40,705 nucleotides of DNA. Origin: Fibrobacter sp. Its GTDB lineage: Bacteria; Fibrobacterota; Fibrobacteria; Fibrobacterales; Fibrobacteraceae. Made by a program: the position numbers and the translations under genes. The notes under the pieces were generated by a model. That model ran no database searches. It saw nothing but the letters and a program-made list of their open reading frames with translations, and was not told the origin of the DNA. Shown in pieces: positions 7,957 through 16,613 of the stretch (positions within the stretch are counted from its first letter, which is position 1; every line of letters begins with the position of its first letter). The stretch is taken from the NCBI GenBank assembly GCA_024399015.1, contig JAKSIC010000027.1, positions 1 through 40,705 of the forward strand, read 5' to 3'.

Positions 7957-9129
7957 ATGCGTGTACTCGTTCTTAACTGCGGCAGCTCTTCTGTAAAGTT
8001 TGCTGTCATTGATACTGTTACCAAGGAAGCTCTTTCCAGCGGTCTCGTTGAAAACATTGGCGTTGATGGCCACTTCAAGGGCAAGGGCCCGGTAGACAAG
8101 CAGGACTACAATTTCGACTGCCCCACCCATGCTGAAGCTGTTGCTGCTGTGCAGAAGTATCTGGGCGACCAGAAACTCATCGACGGCATCGAAGCTATCG
8201 GCCACCGCGTTGTGCACGGCGGTAAGTACATCAAGAGCGAAAAGGTGACCCAGGAAGTTATCGACTACATCCGTAGCATTACCTTGTTCGCCCCGCTCCA
8301 CGAACCGGCTCACGCAACCGGCATGGAATGCGCCATGAAGTTCTTCCCCACCCTGCCGCAGGTTGCAGTGTTTGACACCGCCTTCCATCAGACTATGCCC
8401 CGCAAGGCATTCCTCTACGGCATTCCCTACAAGTTCTACGAAGACGATGCTATCCGCCGCTACGGTTTCCACGGCACCAGCCATCGCTTCGTGACCGCCG
8501 AAGCTGCCGCTATTCTCGGCAAGAAGCCGGAAGACTGCTGCTTCATTACCGCTCACCTCGGTAACGGTTCCAGCTGCTCCGCCATTCTTAACGGCAAGTG
8601 CGCCGACACCACCATGGGTTTCACCCCGCTGGATGGTCTCATCATGGGTACCCGTTCCGGCTCCATCGATCCCGCAATCCTCTTCTTCATCAGCAAGAAG
8701 TATGGTTACGATATCGATCGTCTCGACAAGATGGTGAACAAGGAATCCGGCCTTCTCGGCCTCTCCGGTCTTTCTAACGACATGCGCACATTGAGCCAGG
8801 CTGCAAGCGAAGGCCACGTTGGCGCACAGATCGCTATTGAAACCTTCTGCTACAAGCTGGCTCGCGAAATCGGCGGCATCGCCATGGCTCTGCCCCGCAT
8901 CGACGCTCTCGTCTTCACCGGTGGCATTGGCGAAAACAGTTTCCTGGTCCGCAAGACCGTGATGGAAAACCTCAAGCTCCTCGGCTACGAAATCGATGAC
9001 GATCGCAACATGAAGAGCGGCAAGGAATCCGGCCACATCATCTCCAAGGACGGCACCCCCACCGCTATGGTTGTTGCCACCAACGAAGAACTGCTCATCG
9101 CTCTCGATACCGAAGCAATGGCAAAGTAA
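7957..9129 (+). CDS. ackA: Acetate kinase
   Basis: 390 residues, full length for the family. It makes ATP and acetate from acetyl phosphate and ADP in the cytoplasm, the last step of acetate formation in fermentation. Motifs in order: LNCGSSSVKF at 5-14 (phosphate/Mg binding), GHRVVHGG, FDTAFHQTMP, GFHGTSH, HLGNGSS (adenosine/phosphate), GLIMGTRSGSIDP and TGGIGENS. The start has a Shine-Dalgarno, AGAGGA, 6 nt before ATG. Phosphotransacetylase is not adjacent, so pta must lie elsewhere. Codon use is strongly biased (CTC, AAG, GGC, ATC), as expected for a highly expressed gene. A strong terminator follows at 9182. Confidence 0.97.
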   Translation: MRVLVLNCGSSSVKFAVIDTVTKEALSSGLVENIGVDGHFKGKGPVDKQDYNFDCPTHAEAVAAVQKYLGDQKLIDGIEAIGHRVVHGGKYIKSEKVTQEVIDYIRSITLFAPLHEPAHATGMECAMKFFPTLPQVAVFDTAFHQTMPRKAFLYGIPYKFYEDDAIRRYGFHGTSHRFVTAEAAAILGKKPEDCCFITAHLGNGSSCSAILNGKCADTTMGFTPLDGLIMGTRSGSIDPAILFFISKKYGYDIDRLDKMVNKESGLLGLSGLSNDMRTLSQAASEGHVGAQIAIETFCYKLAREIGGIAMALPRIDALVFTGGIGENSFLVRKTVMENLKLLGYEIDDDRNMKSGKESGHIISKDGTPTAMVVATNEELLIALDTEAMAK

Positions 9130-9181
9130 TTTGTGGTGCGGCTCAATCAGCCGTCGAACAAACTTCAGAAGATATAAGAAA

Positions 9182-9210
9182 GGCTCCGCAATGCGGAGCC
9201 CTTTCTTGTT
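9182..9210 (+). terminator. Terminator of ackA
   Basis: The perfect 8-bp stem GGCTCCGC/GCGGAGCC with a three-base loop is followed by CTTTCTTGTTT. A weaker TGCTGC/GCAGCA hairpin at 9213-9228 lies between it and the stop of the convergent gene. Confidence 0.88.
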
Positions 9211-9244
9211 TATGCTGCCGAAGCAGCACCTATTTTCTTAGAGG

Positions 9245-11938
9245 TTAGCGAATGGTCCAGGTCTGCTTATTGACGCGGAGGATCTTGCGACCCTGAACCT
9301 GAGCGGCGGCGTTGCGTACGTCCATTTCGCTGACCGGCAGCTTTGCCTTCCACATCACACGGCCCTGCATATCGAAGATAGCAGCCATACCGCGGTTGGC
9401 GAGGATTGCATTCTGCCAAGAAGCCTTCGGAGCAGCAATTACCGGCTTGATTGCATTCGGAGCTTCGCCGAACTTGACAATCACGTTACTGTTCACAGCA
9501 AGACCACTAGGATCTTCGGCCTTGACCACGATACCGATCAAAGTTTCCATGCCGTACTTGTAATTCTGGGCGGCGGTAACATACAAGGTGTCACCCTTGA
9601 TTTCGGTATCGATCAAGACGTTTGTTCTTGCAATGGAGTAAGCCAAGGTATCACCATCCGGATCACGGACATACTTGGTAAGATCCACCTTGAATGTGAA
9701 TGCAGAATCAGTCGGCACATAAACCGTATCACCAGTCAAGATGACAGGCTTGTCGTTGACGCAGGAAATGGAGGCCGGAATCTTGAGATCGGTGGTTGCA
9801 CCGTTCTTGTCCTTGGCGGTTACGATAACTTCGGCATCACCGCAAGCATCCTTCACAGACTTGATAGAGACAACGCCACTTGCAATGGTCGGAGCCAAGA
9901 GGCTGTCATCGCTACGAACCGTGAAGGTCAAAGCGGTTGCAGCATCCTGGTCATCAGTGAACCAGGACTGCAATTCCGCCTTGGTATACTTCACGATGGT
10001 AGAGAAGTCTTCCCTAAGAGCAGACAGACGGTTACCCACAGTATCAAGAACTCCTTCCTTGATTTCCGGAGCGTGGTTTCTGTAGACAACGTTAATGGAC
10101 ACAACAGCCATATCGGTGGTATCGCCATCACCATAGGCAATTACGTAACCAAAGGCGTCTTCACCTTCATAACCTTCACTGGACTTGTAGGTAAAGGAAC
10201 CGTCAGCGGCCAAGGTCACTTCACCGCTGCTAGCAGGAACAGCCAGAACAGCAGTTGCCTTGATGCTATCCGGATTTGCATCGTTTGCAAGAACGCCGTT
10301 CTTGACAGCAACCTTGAACAAGGAATCCTGAGGAATGGTGTAGGAATCATCCTTTGCAACCGGAGCATCAGCAACAGGATTGACCTTGACGTAGCAGACT
10401 ACAGAAGGAACGGTAATCTTGTGGTCACCGGCGGAGAAGGTTACCTTTGCAACGCCATTGGCATCCTTGATTGCAGAAATTTCAATTCCATAGAAAGCGT
10501 CTGTTGCAGAGTAGCTTGCTTCCACGATTCCAGAAGCCTTAGCTGCAAAAACGATATCGTCTTCACCATCAGGATCGGTAACGGTAATGTTTTCAACCGG
10601 GATGAATACAGAGAACTTTTCGAAGTCTTCGTCTACGGTAAGAGTATCACCGAAGTTGTGTTCGTCACCAGCTTCGTCAACGAAGGTCTTTGCAACGACA
10701 GTTACCTTGGGAGCATCATTCACCGGAGTAACATTAATTGTTGCAGTACCAACATTACTTACGCGAGTCGGTTTATCAGTTTCATAGAAACGGTAGGTGA
10801 AGCTATCCTTGCCGTAGAAATCCTTTTCAGGAACATAGGTGAACATACCGGTAGAAGTATTCACAGTGAATTCGCCGTGTTCCGGTTCACTCACGATTTC
10901 AAGAGTGATATCATCACCGTCCGCATCGGAACCCATGTACTTCAGATTGTTCATCTTGGCGGTAAGGCCGTTCTTGTAGGAAGAATCTTCAGCAACTTCA
11001 AATTCAAAATCCTTGGCTACCGGGAGGTTTTCGGTGTCAACAGTATTGATTGTGAAGCTGAAGGTTGCGGTCTTCTTGGTGGGATCGGTTGCGGTCAGGG
11101 TAACAGTTGCAGGGCCCTTAGGATTCGAGGCAGTTGCAAACTTGATAGTGCTATTCTGATTGTATGCGGCGGAATCAACCAATACAACAGACTTAGTCTC
11201 GCTGACAATTTTCACGGTGATAACCAAATCATCACCATCAGCATCCTCAAAGACTTCCTTCATATCCATGGTGTGGATCTTGCCTTCATCAAGAGACAAT
11301 TCGCCACCATTGTAGCCCTTGAAACCTGCGGTCACGTTCGGAGCGTTGGTCACGCATTCGTCAGCCAAGGTAAAGCTATGGAGGATAACAGCATTAGTTT
11401 CGGTCTTGGCGGTATTGGCGTGGGTATTCTTATAGCTGAACTGAACACCAGTCTGGGAACTGACAGCCCATGGCTTTGCAGTGGTAGACTTCCAACCCTG
11501 GGTCAAATCTGCAAAAGCAACAAAGACCTTCTTGGGCTTTGCTGCGGCATCAAGTTCATAACCGTAGAAGTTGTCATCGGTAATGGTGGACTGCTTAAAG
11601 TCCATACGGAAAGGAGCTTCTGCTTCATAGACAAGGCATACGCCCTTGTGGGCTGCCAGGGTAATAGCTACATCCTTGTATGAGGCATTCTGCTGCCAGC
11701 CAAAACCAAAACCGGCACCAGCACTGGTTTTGCCCATGGGAGCCACGAAATCCAAAACCTTGGCTCCGTTCACATTGGTAGTATCAATAGACGCCCCGAC
11801 ATCACCATAATCAAATGTATAGAAGTATGCCGGTTCCTTGGTGACCTTTTCACCTTCGTCAGACCAAACAACAGCAGTTGCTGCAGATGCGGCACCGGTC
11901 AAAAGACCCAGAGCCAAAAGACAAACTTTTTTGTTCAT
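9245..11938 (-). CDS. Large secreted protein with cadherin/Ig-like repeats and C-terminal sorting tail
   Basis: 897 residues from the ATG at 11938, chosen over an in-frame start 8 codons upstream because GAGAGG lies 7 nt before it and the signal peptide (MNKKVCLLALGLLTGAASA in outline) then begins correctly. Residues about 20-195 form a domain I do not recognise. Residues about 200-800 hold repeated Ig/cadherin-like units marked by D.DGDD...I, ..VNDAP.. and YVPEKDFYGKDSFTY. This Asp-rich pattern is usual in calcium-binding adhesin-like repeats. The last 65 residues (IFDMQGRVMW ... GRKILRV ... TWTIR) resemble the tails of the two esterases and suggest a shared outer-membrane secretion or anchoring route. 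A surface adhesion or scaffold role is inferred. No enzyme motif is visible. Confidence 0.8.
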   Translation of the reverse strand: MNKKVCLLALGLLTGAASAATAVVWSDEGEKVTKEPAYFYTFDYGDVGASIDTTNVNGAKVLDFVAPMGKTSAGAGFGFGWQQNASYKDVAITLAAHKGVCLVYEAEAPFRMDFKQSTITDDNFYGYELDAAAKPKKVFVAFADLTQGWKSTTAKPWAVSSQTGVQFSYKNTHANTAKTETNAVILHSFTLADECVTNAPNVTAGFKGYNGGELSLDEGKIHTMDMKEVFEDADGDDLVITVKIVSETKSVVLVDSAAYNQNSTIKFATASNPKGPATVTLTATDPTKKTATFSFTINTVDTENLPVAKDFEFEVAEDSSYKNGLTAKMNNLKYMGSDADGDDITLEIVSEPEHGEFTVNTSTGMFTYVPEKDFYGKDSFTYRFYETDKPTRVSNVGTATINVTPVNDAPKVTVVAKTFVDEAGDEHNFGDTLTVDEDFEKFSVFIPVENITVTDPDGEDDIVFAAKASGIVEASYSATDAFYGIEISAIKDANGVAKVTFSAGDHKITVPSVVCYVKVNPVADAPVAKDDSYTIPQDSLFKVAVKNGVLANDANPDSIKATAVLAVPASSGEVTLAADGSFTYKSSEGYEGEDAFGYVIAYGDGDTTDMAVVSINVVYRNHAPEIKEGVLDTVGNRLSALREDFSTIVKYTKAELQSWFTDDQDAATALTFTVRSDDSLLAPTIASGVVSIKSVKDACGDAEVIVTAKDKNGATTDLKIPASISCVNDKPVILTGDTVYVPTDSAFTFKVDLTKYVRDPDGDTLAYSIARTNVLIDTEIKGDTLYVTAAQNYKYGMETLIGIVVKAEDPSGLAVNSNVIVKFGEAPNAIKPVIAAPKASWQNAILANRGMAAIFDMQGRVMWKAKLPVSEMDVRNAAAQVQGRKILRVNKQTWTIR

Positions 11939-11979
11939 GTTAACCTCTCGATTCCAATACACCTTAATCTATATAAATA

Positions 11980-12017
11980 ATAAGAAAAACGTACCCCCTA
12001 CCACAAGGGCGGGGGTA
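11980..12017 (-). terminator. Terminator after the Uup-type ABC-F gene
   Basis: On the minus strand the stem TACCCCC (12017-12011) / GGGGGTA (11998-11992) is followed by CGTTTTTCTTATTATTT. It lies about 55 nt after the stop at 12073 and just upstream of the next gene. Confidence 0.65.
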
Positions 12018-12072
12018 TTGGTTAGAGAACAAAGTATCAAAAAAGGGGGCTAAAAAGGGGTAAATTTTTTGT

Positions 12073-13947
12073 CTAACCCAAACTATCCAAAACTTCGAAA
12101 CGTTCGTAGGCCTTTTCCAGTTCAGCTTCGCGGTCGGAAATTTCCTTTTGGAGTTCCACGATGCGGGCGGCGTTGGTGCAGACTTCAGGTTTGCAGAGTT
12201 CTTCCTGGCGCTCGGCGATTTCGGATTCCAGCTTCTCGATTTTTTCGGGAAGGGCGGCGTATTCGCGTTCTTCGTTGTAGCTGCGTTTTTTCTTCTTGGC
12301 AGGTTCTGTTGCGGAGGTTGCGGAAGATGTTGCAGAGGAAGCGCCGGAACTGGCGACAGCACGGGCAGCTTCCTTTTCTGCGGCAAGGCGGGCGGCGTTG
12401 GCGGCTTCCTTGTCACGCATTTTCTTATTGGCTTCGTAATCGGAATAACCACCAACGGCTTCAAAGATGTTTCCGTCTTCCTCGATGGCGTAAATTCCCG
12501 TAGCCACAGAATCCAGGAAGGCACGGTCATGGCTCACCGTCAAAACAGTACCCTTGTATTCGGCCAGAAGCTCTGCCAAAAGATCCAAGGTTTCCATATC
12601 CAAGTCGTTGGTAGGTTCATCGAGAACAAGCACGTTGCTGGGATGGCTGAAGAGGCAAGCCAAGAGCAAGCGGTTGCGTTCACCACCGGAAAGGGCGCTG
12701 ATGGGGCCACGGGCACGATCGGCCGAAAACAGGAAGTCTTGCAGATAACTTAACACATGACGCTTGACGCCATTCAAGGTAATGTAGGCCTGACCGTCAC
12801 CGATGTTTTCAATGAGGGACTTGTCTTCACGAAGGCTTGTACGCATCTGGTCGAAGTAGGCAATTTCAAGATTCGTGCCCAACTTGACTTCGCCTGCGTC
12901 GGGCTGCAATTCCCCAAGAATCAGTTTGAGCAAAGTGGTCTTGCCGGAACCGTTAGGGCCTACGATACCGATGCGGTCGCCGCGGGAAACCTCGGTACTG
13001 AAATCGCTAATGAGGGGAGCGCCATCGTAGGAGTAGGAAACGTTCTTGAGGCGGGCCACCATGCGGCCGGAGCGTTCCGCCTCGGTAATCTGCATGGAGA
13101 CGTTTCCTGTGCGCACGCGGCGTTCGGCACGTTCCTGACGCATCTTGATGAGAGCACGGACGCGGCCCTCGTTACGGGTGCGGCGAGCCTGGATACCCTT
13201 ACGGATCCAAACTTCTTCTTCGGCGAGGCGCTTGTCGAACAAGGCATTTGCCTTTTCTTCTTCAGCTAGAGCCTGATCGCGGAACTGGACAAACTTGTCG
13301 TAGGGAAAATCCCAGCTACGGACGCGGCCACGGTCCAGTTCAAAAATTCTTGTAGCGGTGCGACGTACGAAAGCACGGTCATGGCTTACAAACATCACGG
13401 CACAATTCAATCGGGTAACGATACCTTCCAGCCACTGGATGGCGGGAATATCAAGATGGTTCGTCGGTTCATCCAGCAAAAGCAAATCCGGATCTTCCGC
13501 CACGGCGCGGGCAAAAAGCACACGACGCTTCTGACCACCGCTGAGGCTATCATACATTGCATCCGCATCAATGCCCGTCTTGCCGAGAATTGCTTCTGCC
13601 GCAGCATCGTGATGCCCTTCGCTATCAGAACCGTCCTTGGCTCCAGTCCATCCGGCGGAACTACCTGCCGCCACCTTCCCCATCACAATATCGCGCACCG
13701 TGCCATCGATGTGGGCGGGAATTTCCTGGATCATGCGGCTTACGCGAAGCCCAGTCTTCTTGACGACATCGCCGGAGTTGTACTCCATCTCGCCAGTAAG
13801 AACCTTAAGCAAAGTCGACTTGCCTTCGCCATTTCGGCCCACCAGGCAAATACGGTCACCCGCTTCAATGTCAAAGGAAACACCATCCAAGAGCGGAGCA
13901 GAACCGCCGAGGCGCAAAAGAATATTCTGTGCGGAAAGTATGGGCAT
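12073..13947 (-). CDS. uup: ABC-F ATPase, Uup type
   Basis: 624 residues, two ABC ATPase domains without membrane segments. Domain 1 has Walker A GRNGEGKST (about 37-45), signature LSGGQKRR and Walker B LLLLDEPTNHLD. A linker rich in Arg/Glu follows. Domain 2 has GPNGSGKTT, LSGGERNR and LVLDEPTNDLD. A C-terminal coiled coil of about 70 residues (EKIEKLESEIAERQEEL, then a second heptad stretch) marks the Uup subgroup, which acts on ribosomes and on branched DNA intermediates. An Ala/Ser-rich linker precedes the coiled coil. The start is the ATG at 13947, with a TATTTTTG box 6 nt upstream. It is divergent from the barrel gene at 13999, with only 51 bp between the start codons. Confidence 0.9.
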   Translation of the reverse strand: MPILSAQNILLRLGGSAPLLDGVSFDIEAGDRICLVGRNGEGKSTLLKVLTGEMEYNSGDVVKKTGLRVSRMIQEIPAHIDGTVRDIVMGKVAAGSSAGWTGAKDGSDSEGHHDAAAEAILGKTGIDADAMYDSLSGGQKRRVLFARAVAEDPDLLLLDEPTNHLDIPAIQWLEGIVTRLNCAVMFVSHDRAFVRRTATRIFELDRGRVRSWDFPYDKFVQFRDQALAEEEKANALFDKRLAEEEVWIRKGIQARRTRNEGRVRALIKMRQERAERRVRTGNVSMQITEAERSGRMVARLKNVSYSYDGAPLISDFSTEVSRGDRIGIVGPNGSGKTTLLKLILGELQPDAGEVKLGTNLEIAYFDQMRTSLREDKSLIENIGDGQAYITLNGVKRHVLSYLQDFLFSADRARGPISALSGGERNRLLLACLFSHPSNVLVLDEPTNDLDMETLDLLAELLAEYKGTVLTVSHDRAFLDSVATGIYAIEEDGNIFEAVGGYSDYEANKKMRDKEAANAARLAAEKEAARAVASSGASSATSSATSATEPAKKKKRSYNEEREYAALPEKIEKLESEIAERQEELCKPEVCTNAARIVELQKEISDREAELEKAYERFEVLDSLG

Positions 13948-13959
13948 AGCACAAAAATA
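13948..13959 (-). promoter_or_regulatory. -10 box 6 nt before uup
   Basis: TATTTTTG on the minus strand from 13959, 6 nt (counted from the hexamer) before ATG 13947. Part of a 51-bp divergent promoter region. Confidence 0.45.
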
Positions 13960-13984
13960 GCTTTTTTAGAAAAGCACGAGATAT

Positions 13985-13998
13985 TATATTTCAAAACA
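13985..13998 (+). promoter_or_regulatory. -10 box 8 nt before the Omp85-like gene
   Basis: TATATT at 13985-13990, then 8 nt, then ATG at 13999. Predicts a leader of at most one or two nucleotides. Confidence 0.45.
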
Positions 13999-15090
13999 AT
14001 GAAACTGGTAAAATTTTTAGCTGCAAGTTTGATGTTCGCGGCCCCTCTGTTTGCCGAGGCGGACTCCACTAGCGTATCAGCTAAGGATACCACAAAGCAT
14101 TTCCAGCGTTTCACCGCACTGCCTGTACTCGGCTATTCCGAAGAAACCCAGCTGCAGTTTGGCGCCATGGGCATCATCTTCTTCAAGCCCGAAGTCGAAG
14201 GCGGCAAGGTTCCCGAAATAGACATCACCGCCTACGGTTCTACACGCGGCCAATTCCAGTTCATTCTGGAACCCATCTATTACCTGTATCACGATAAGAT
14301 TTCTGGCTCCGCCGCATTCCGCTACCAGAACTGGGTAGCCAGCTACTTCGGCAAAGGCAACAATCCAGACTTCGACAAGTCCGTCATTTTCGACCGCGAA
14401 AAAATCCTGCTGGAATCTACCATTGAATCTAGCATCGGCCTTCCGAAACAGCTGAAGTACGGCGCAGTAATTCACATTGAAAACTCCGACATCAGTTTCC
14501 GCGAAAGTGACGCGCTGGAACTTCCCGACGATCATTCCGGATGGAGAAACGGCGTCGGTTACCAAGCCTCCTTCGACTCCCGCGATAACACCAACTGGAG
14601 CAGGCACGGATTTTTGGTGCAGTGGCAGCAGATGTTCTACAGCGACAAGCTGGGCGACTTCTCCTTCGACATCGAGAAGTTCGACGTCCGCGGATTCACG
14701 GATCTCCACTTTTGGAACATCACCATGGCAACAGCAGTTCTTTGGCAACGAGCTAACGGTGACGTACCTTTCGACATGCTTGCGGGCCCCGATGGAATCA
14801 AGCGTTTCCGAGGTGTGGAAAGCCTCTTCTTTAACGACAAACAATCCTTGATCGTTCAAGCGGAACTGAGGAAATTCCTGGGCTGGCGCCTGGCGGGCAC
14901 CATCTTCTTTGAAGGCGGTAAAGCCGGAGACCATTTCAGCGAACTCATGAGAAACAAGTGGCACCAGGCCATAGGCTTCGGTGGGCAGTTGGCCCTGAAT
15001 CTTAAGGAACAACTATACGCCCGCGGCGAATTTTCCCTGGTAGATTACAAACATCTAGGACTGACAGTCTACGTCCGACACGCTTTCTAA
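13999..15090 (+). CDS. Omp85/BamA-like outer-membrane beta-barrel protein
   Basis: 363 residues from the ATG at 13999. A longer open frame upstream lies inside the divergent uup gene and is not coding. A signal peptide (1-19, ending LFA) is followed by alternating amphipathic strands and ends in Phe, the usual last residue of outer-membrane barrels. The regions YQASFDSRDNTNWSRHG, RGFTDLHFW and IKRFRGVESLFFNDKQSLIVQAELR correspond to the surface-antigen (Omp85 barrel) family, including an RFRG motif like the conserved barrel-lumen V/I-R-G-F/Y signature. No POTRA domains are present, so it is a barrel-only member rather than BamA itself. Function is unassigned: outer-membrane transport or assembly is the family role. 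Confidence 0.8.
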   Translation: MKLVKFLAASLMFAAPLFAEADSTSVSAKDTTKHFQRFTALPVLGYSEETQLQFGAMGIIFFKPEVEGGKVPEIDITAYGSTRGQFQFILEPIYYLYHDKISGSAAFRYQNWVASYFGKGNNPDFDKSVIFDREKILLESTIESSIGLPKQLKYGAVIHIENSDISFRESDALELPDDHSGWRNGVGYQASFDSRDNTNWSRHGFLVQWQQMFYSDKLGDFSFDIEKFDVRGFTDLHFWNITMATAVLWQRANGDVPFDMLAGPDGIKRFRGVESLFFNDKQSLIVQAELRKFLGWRLAGTIFFEGGKAGDHFSELMRNKWHQAIGFGGQLALNLKEQLYARGEFSLVDYKHLGLTVYVRHAF

Positions 15091-15149
15091 GACGTGTGGG
15101 GACTCGCCCCTCCCGACAGGACAACATCCAAAGCCCTCACTCCAGCAAT

Positions 15150-15190
15150 AAAAAAAAGCAAGCGCGGGCCAGAGACCCACGCTTGCCTTT
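15150..15190. terminator. Bidirectional terminator between the Omp85-like gene and nuoA
   Basis: The stem GCAAGCG/CGCTTGC (15158-15164 with 15180-15186) is extended by GGG/CCC. A run of eight T follows on the minus strand and CTTTT on the plus strand. It serves the convergent genes ending at 15090 and 15213. Confidence 0.85.
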
Positions 15191-15212
15191 TGAGATAGAA
15201 TAAATTCTAGAA

Positions 15213-15605
15213 CTAGTCCTGAATCTTGGTCCAGTTCAGCACGCCCTTCTTCATGAGGTAGCAGTAACCGGCTTCAAGAATCACGAGGAAGCCCAACAGG
15301 ACATAGAGGAGTTCCCAACCGCCGACCAGGAACTGAATGGTCCAGGGGTAGAGGAAGGCGACTTCGAGGTCGAATACCAAGAAGAGCATTGCAACCATGT
15401 AGTACTTAACCGGGTAACGTTCATTGGAAGTACCGGAAACATGTGCAATACCGCATTCGTAGGAAGTACCCTTGATAGAGGTATCCTTAATCTTGCCCGG
15501 GTGGAGGATCCAGTTAGCGAGGAGCAAGATAGTGGGGACGCAAAGAGCCAAAACGACCAAAATGGTCATTGCAAAAGTAGTGTCGAAAATTTCAACGTTT
15601 GTCAT
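15213..15605 (-). CDS. nuoA: NADH-quinone oxidoreductase subunit A
   Basis: 130 residues from the ATG at 15605; a TTG three codons upstream is the only alternative. Three membrane segments (about 10-32, 68-90, 96-118) and the NuoA signature are clear: SYECG in the first loop, then RYPVKYYMVAMLFLVFDLEVAFLYPW. NuoA is a small membrane-arm subunit of respiratory complex I that helps form the quinone-proximal region. It usually heads a nuoA-N operon. Here it stands alone, flanked by unrelated genes and closed by a terminator, so the remaining subunits must lie elsewhere. A TATCTT box 10 nt before the ATG gives a very short leader. Confidence 0.93.
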   Translation of the reverse strand: MTNVEIFDTTFAMTILVVLALCVPTILLLANWILHPGKIKDTSIKGTSYECGIAHVSGTSNERYPVKYYMVAMLFLVFDLEVAFLYPWTIQFLVGGWELLYVLLGFLVILEAGYCYLMKKGVLNWTKIQD

Positions 15606-15621
15606 AGTGGGCAAAAAGATA
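15606..15621 (-). promoter_or_regulatory. -10 box before nuoA
   Basis: TATCTTTTTG on the minus strand from 15621; 10 nt separate the hexamer from ATG 15605. The divergent promoter at 15661 faces away 40 bp further on. Confidence 0.4.
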
Positions 15622-15660
15622 GTAAAAAACTTTTTTCTGGTTATGTGAAGATTTGTAAAC

Positions 15661-15673
15661 TATATTTGAATCC
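15661..15673 (+). promoter_or_regulatory. -10 box 7 nt before the paralogous-domain lipoprotein
   Basis: TATATTTG at 15661-15668; the hexamer ends 7 nt before ATG 15674. Confidence 0.5.
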
Positions 15674-16495
15674 ATGAAAAAGACCACTACATTATTGGGA
15701 ATATTGGGTGTGGTAGGGATGTTTTGCGCCTGTTCTTCCGATACAGTCTCTGCACCGGATTACAACCAGCCGCAAGATACACCAAGCTCTTCTAACTCCG
15801 CTGCAAACAGCAATACCTCCGGCAATGGCCCTGTCGTAAAGGACTCCATTGTGCACGAAACGGTCTACCTGTCCTCTTCGGGCAAGCATATCGTTCCGTA
15901 TTCTAGCAACAGCGAAGCATTCTGCTGGGACGACAAGGATTGCAAGGCTGCAACCCCGACATCTAGCTCCGCCATGGCAAGCATCGAAATCAACATGTCT
16001 TCCGAGGCACAAAACCCTCCGACTGTTAACGGAACTACCATGACCGACAACCGCGACGGCAAGAGCTACAAGCTCGAAAACGTTGGCGGCAGACTCTGGA
16101 TGGCAGAAAACCTGAACTTCCAAACCAAGTCCGGCTATTTCTGCAAGACCGCAAGCAGCGAAGACATGTGCGCCACCTACGGCGGCTTCTATACCTACTC
16201 CGGTGCACAGCGTGCCTGCCCCAGTGGATGGCGTTTGCCGACCCAGGCAGAAGTCACTGCACTTGACGCAGCTGTCAAGCACGAATGGTGGCAGGTTGGC
16301 GGCCGCTTCAAGTTGTCCGACGACGTCGCAACTGATTACGGTCTGGAAGACGAACAGGGCTACATCTGGATTCAGGCAGACGGGGAATATTCCTCCTTCC
16401 GCATAAAGAACTACAACGAAGACAGTCCTCACGAATTCCAGTCTGGTTCCACCGGCGAACGCGCCTATAACGTCCGCTGCATTTCCGACCAGTAA
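15674..16495 (+). CDS. Lipoprotein with Fibrobacter succinogenes major paralogous domain
   Basis: 273 residues. A lipoprotein signal peptide ends at Cys20 (GMFCAC), followed by a Ser/Asn-rich low-complexity spacer to about residue 110. The C-terminal part carries the hallmark of the Fibrobacter succinogenes major paralogous domain (TIGR02145 type). It shows DNRDGKSYKLENVGGRLWMAENL, then ACPSGWRLPTQAEV, and a final YNVRCISD, with paired Cys residues. The domain is strongly expanded in Fibrobacter and has no established function; related folds (FGE/sulfatase-modifying-like, C-type-lectin-like) suggest binding. The gene is divergent from nuoA and has its own terminator at 16521. It is one of the best taxonomic markers in the window. 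Confidence 0.9.
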   Translation: MKKTTTLLGILGVVGMFCACSSDTVSAPDYNQPQDTPSSSNSAANSNTSGNGPVVKDSIVHETVYLSSSGKHIVPYSSNSEAFCWDDKDCKAATPTSSSAMASIEINMSSEAQNPPTVNGTTMTDNRDGKSYKLENVGGRLWMAENLNFQTKSGYFCKTASSEDMCATYGGFYTYSGAQRACPSGWRLPTQAEVTALDAAVKHEWWQVGGRFKLSDDVATDYGLEDEQGYIWIQADGEYSSFRIKNYNEDSPHEFQSGSTGERAYNVRCISDQ

Positions 16496-16520
16496 TCGCG
16501 TAACAAACTTTAACCGAAAG

Positions 16521-16546
16521 CCTCCACGCCAAGGGAGGTTTTCTTT
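16521..16546 (+). terminator. Terminator after the paralogous-domain lipoprotein
   Basis: Stem CCTCC/GGAGG (16521-16525 with 16534-16538) followed by TTTTCTTTT, 26 nt after the stop codon. Confidence 0.75.
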
Positions 16547-16550
16547 TATG

Positions 16551-16580
16551 CAAGAAACCCCGCCGCAAAGCGACGAGGTT
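16551..16580 (-). terminator. Terminator of the zapB-zapA-like operon
   Basis: On the minus strand an 11-bp stem (16580-16570 with 16566-16556) with two G-U pairs is followed by TCTTG. On the plus strand the same positions would be C-A mismatches, so the structure is specific to the minus-strand transcript. Confidence 0.65.
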
Positions 16581-16613
16581 CCTTTAATTTCATGGGGTTT
16601 GTAATTTGGCTTG

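Noticed and set aside
7924-9036. 370-codon open frame on the minus strand
   Set aside because: It lies antisense to acetate kinase, whose motifs are unmistakable; the antisense translation has no domain and results from codon bias in ackA.
10073-11683. 536-codon open frame on the plus strand
   Set aside because: It lies antisense to the cadherin-like gene. The translation is Cys/Gly/Ile rich and low in recognisable structure, with no ribosome site.
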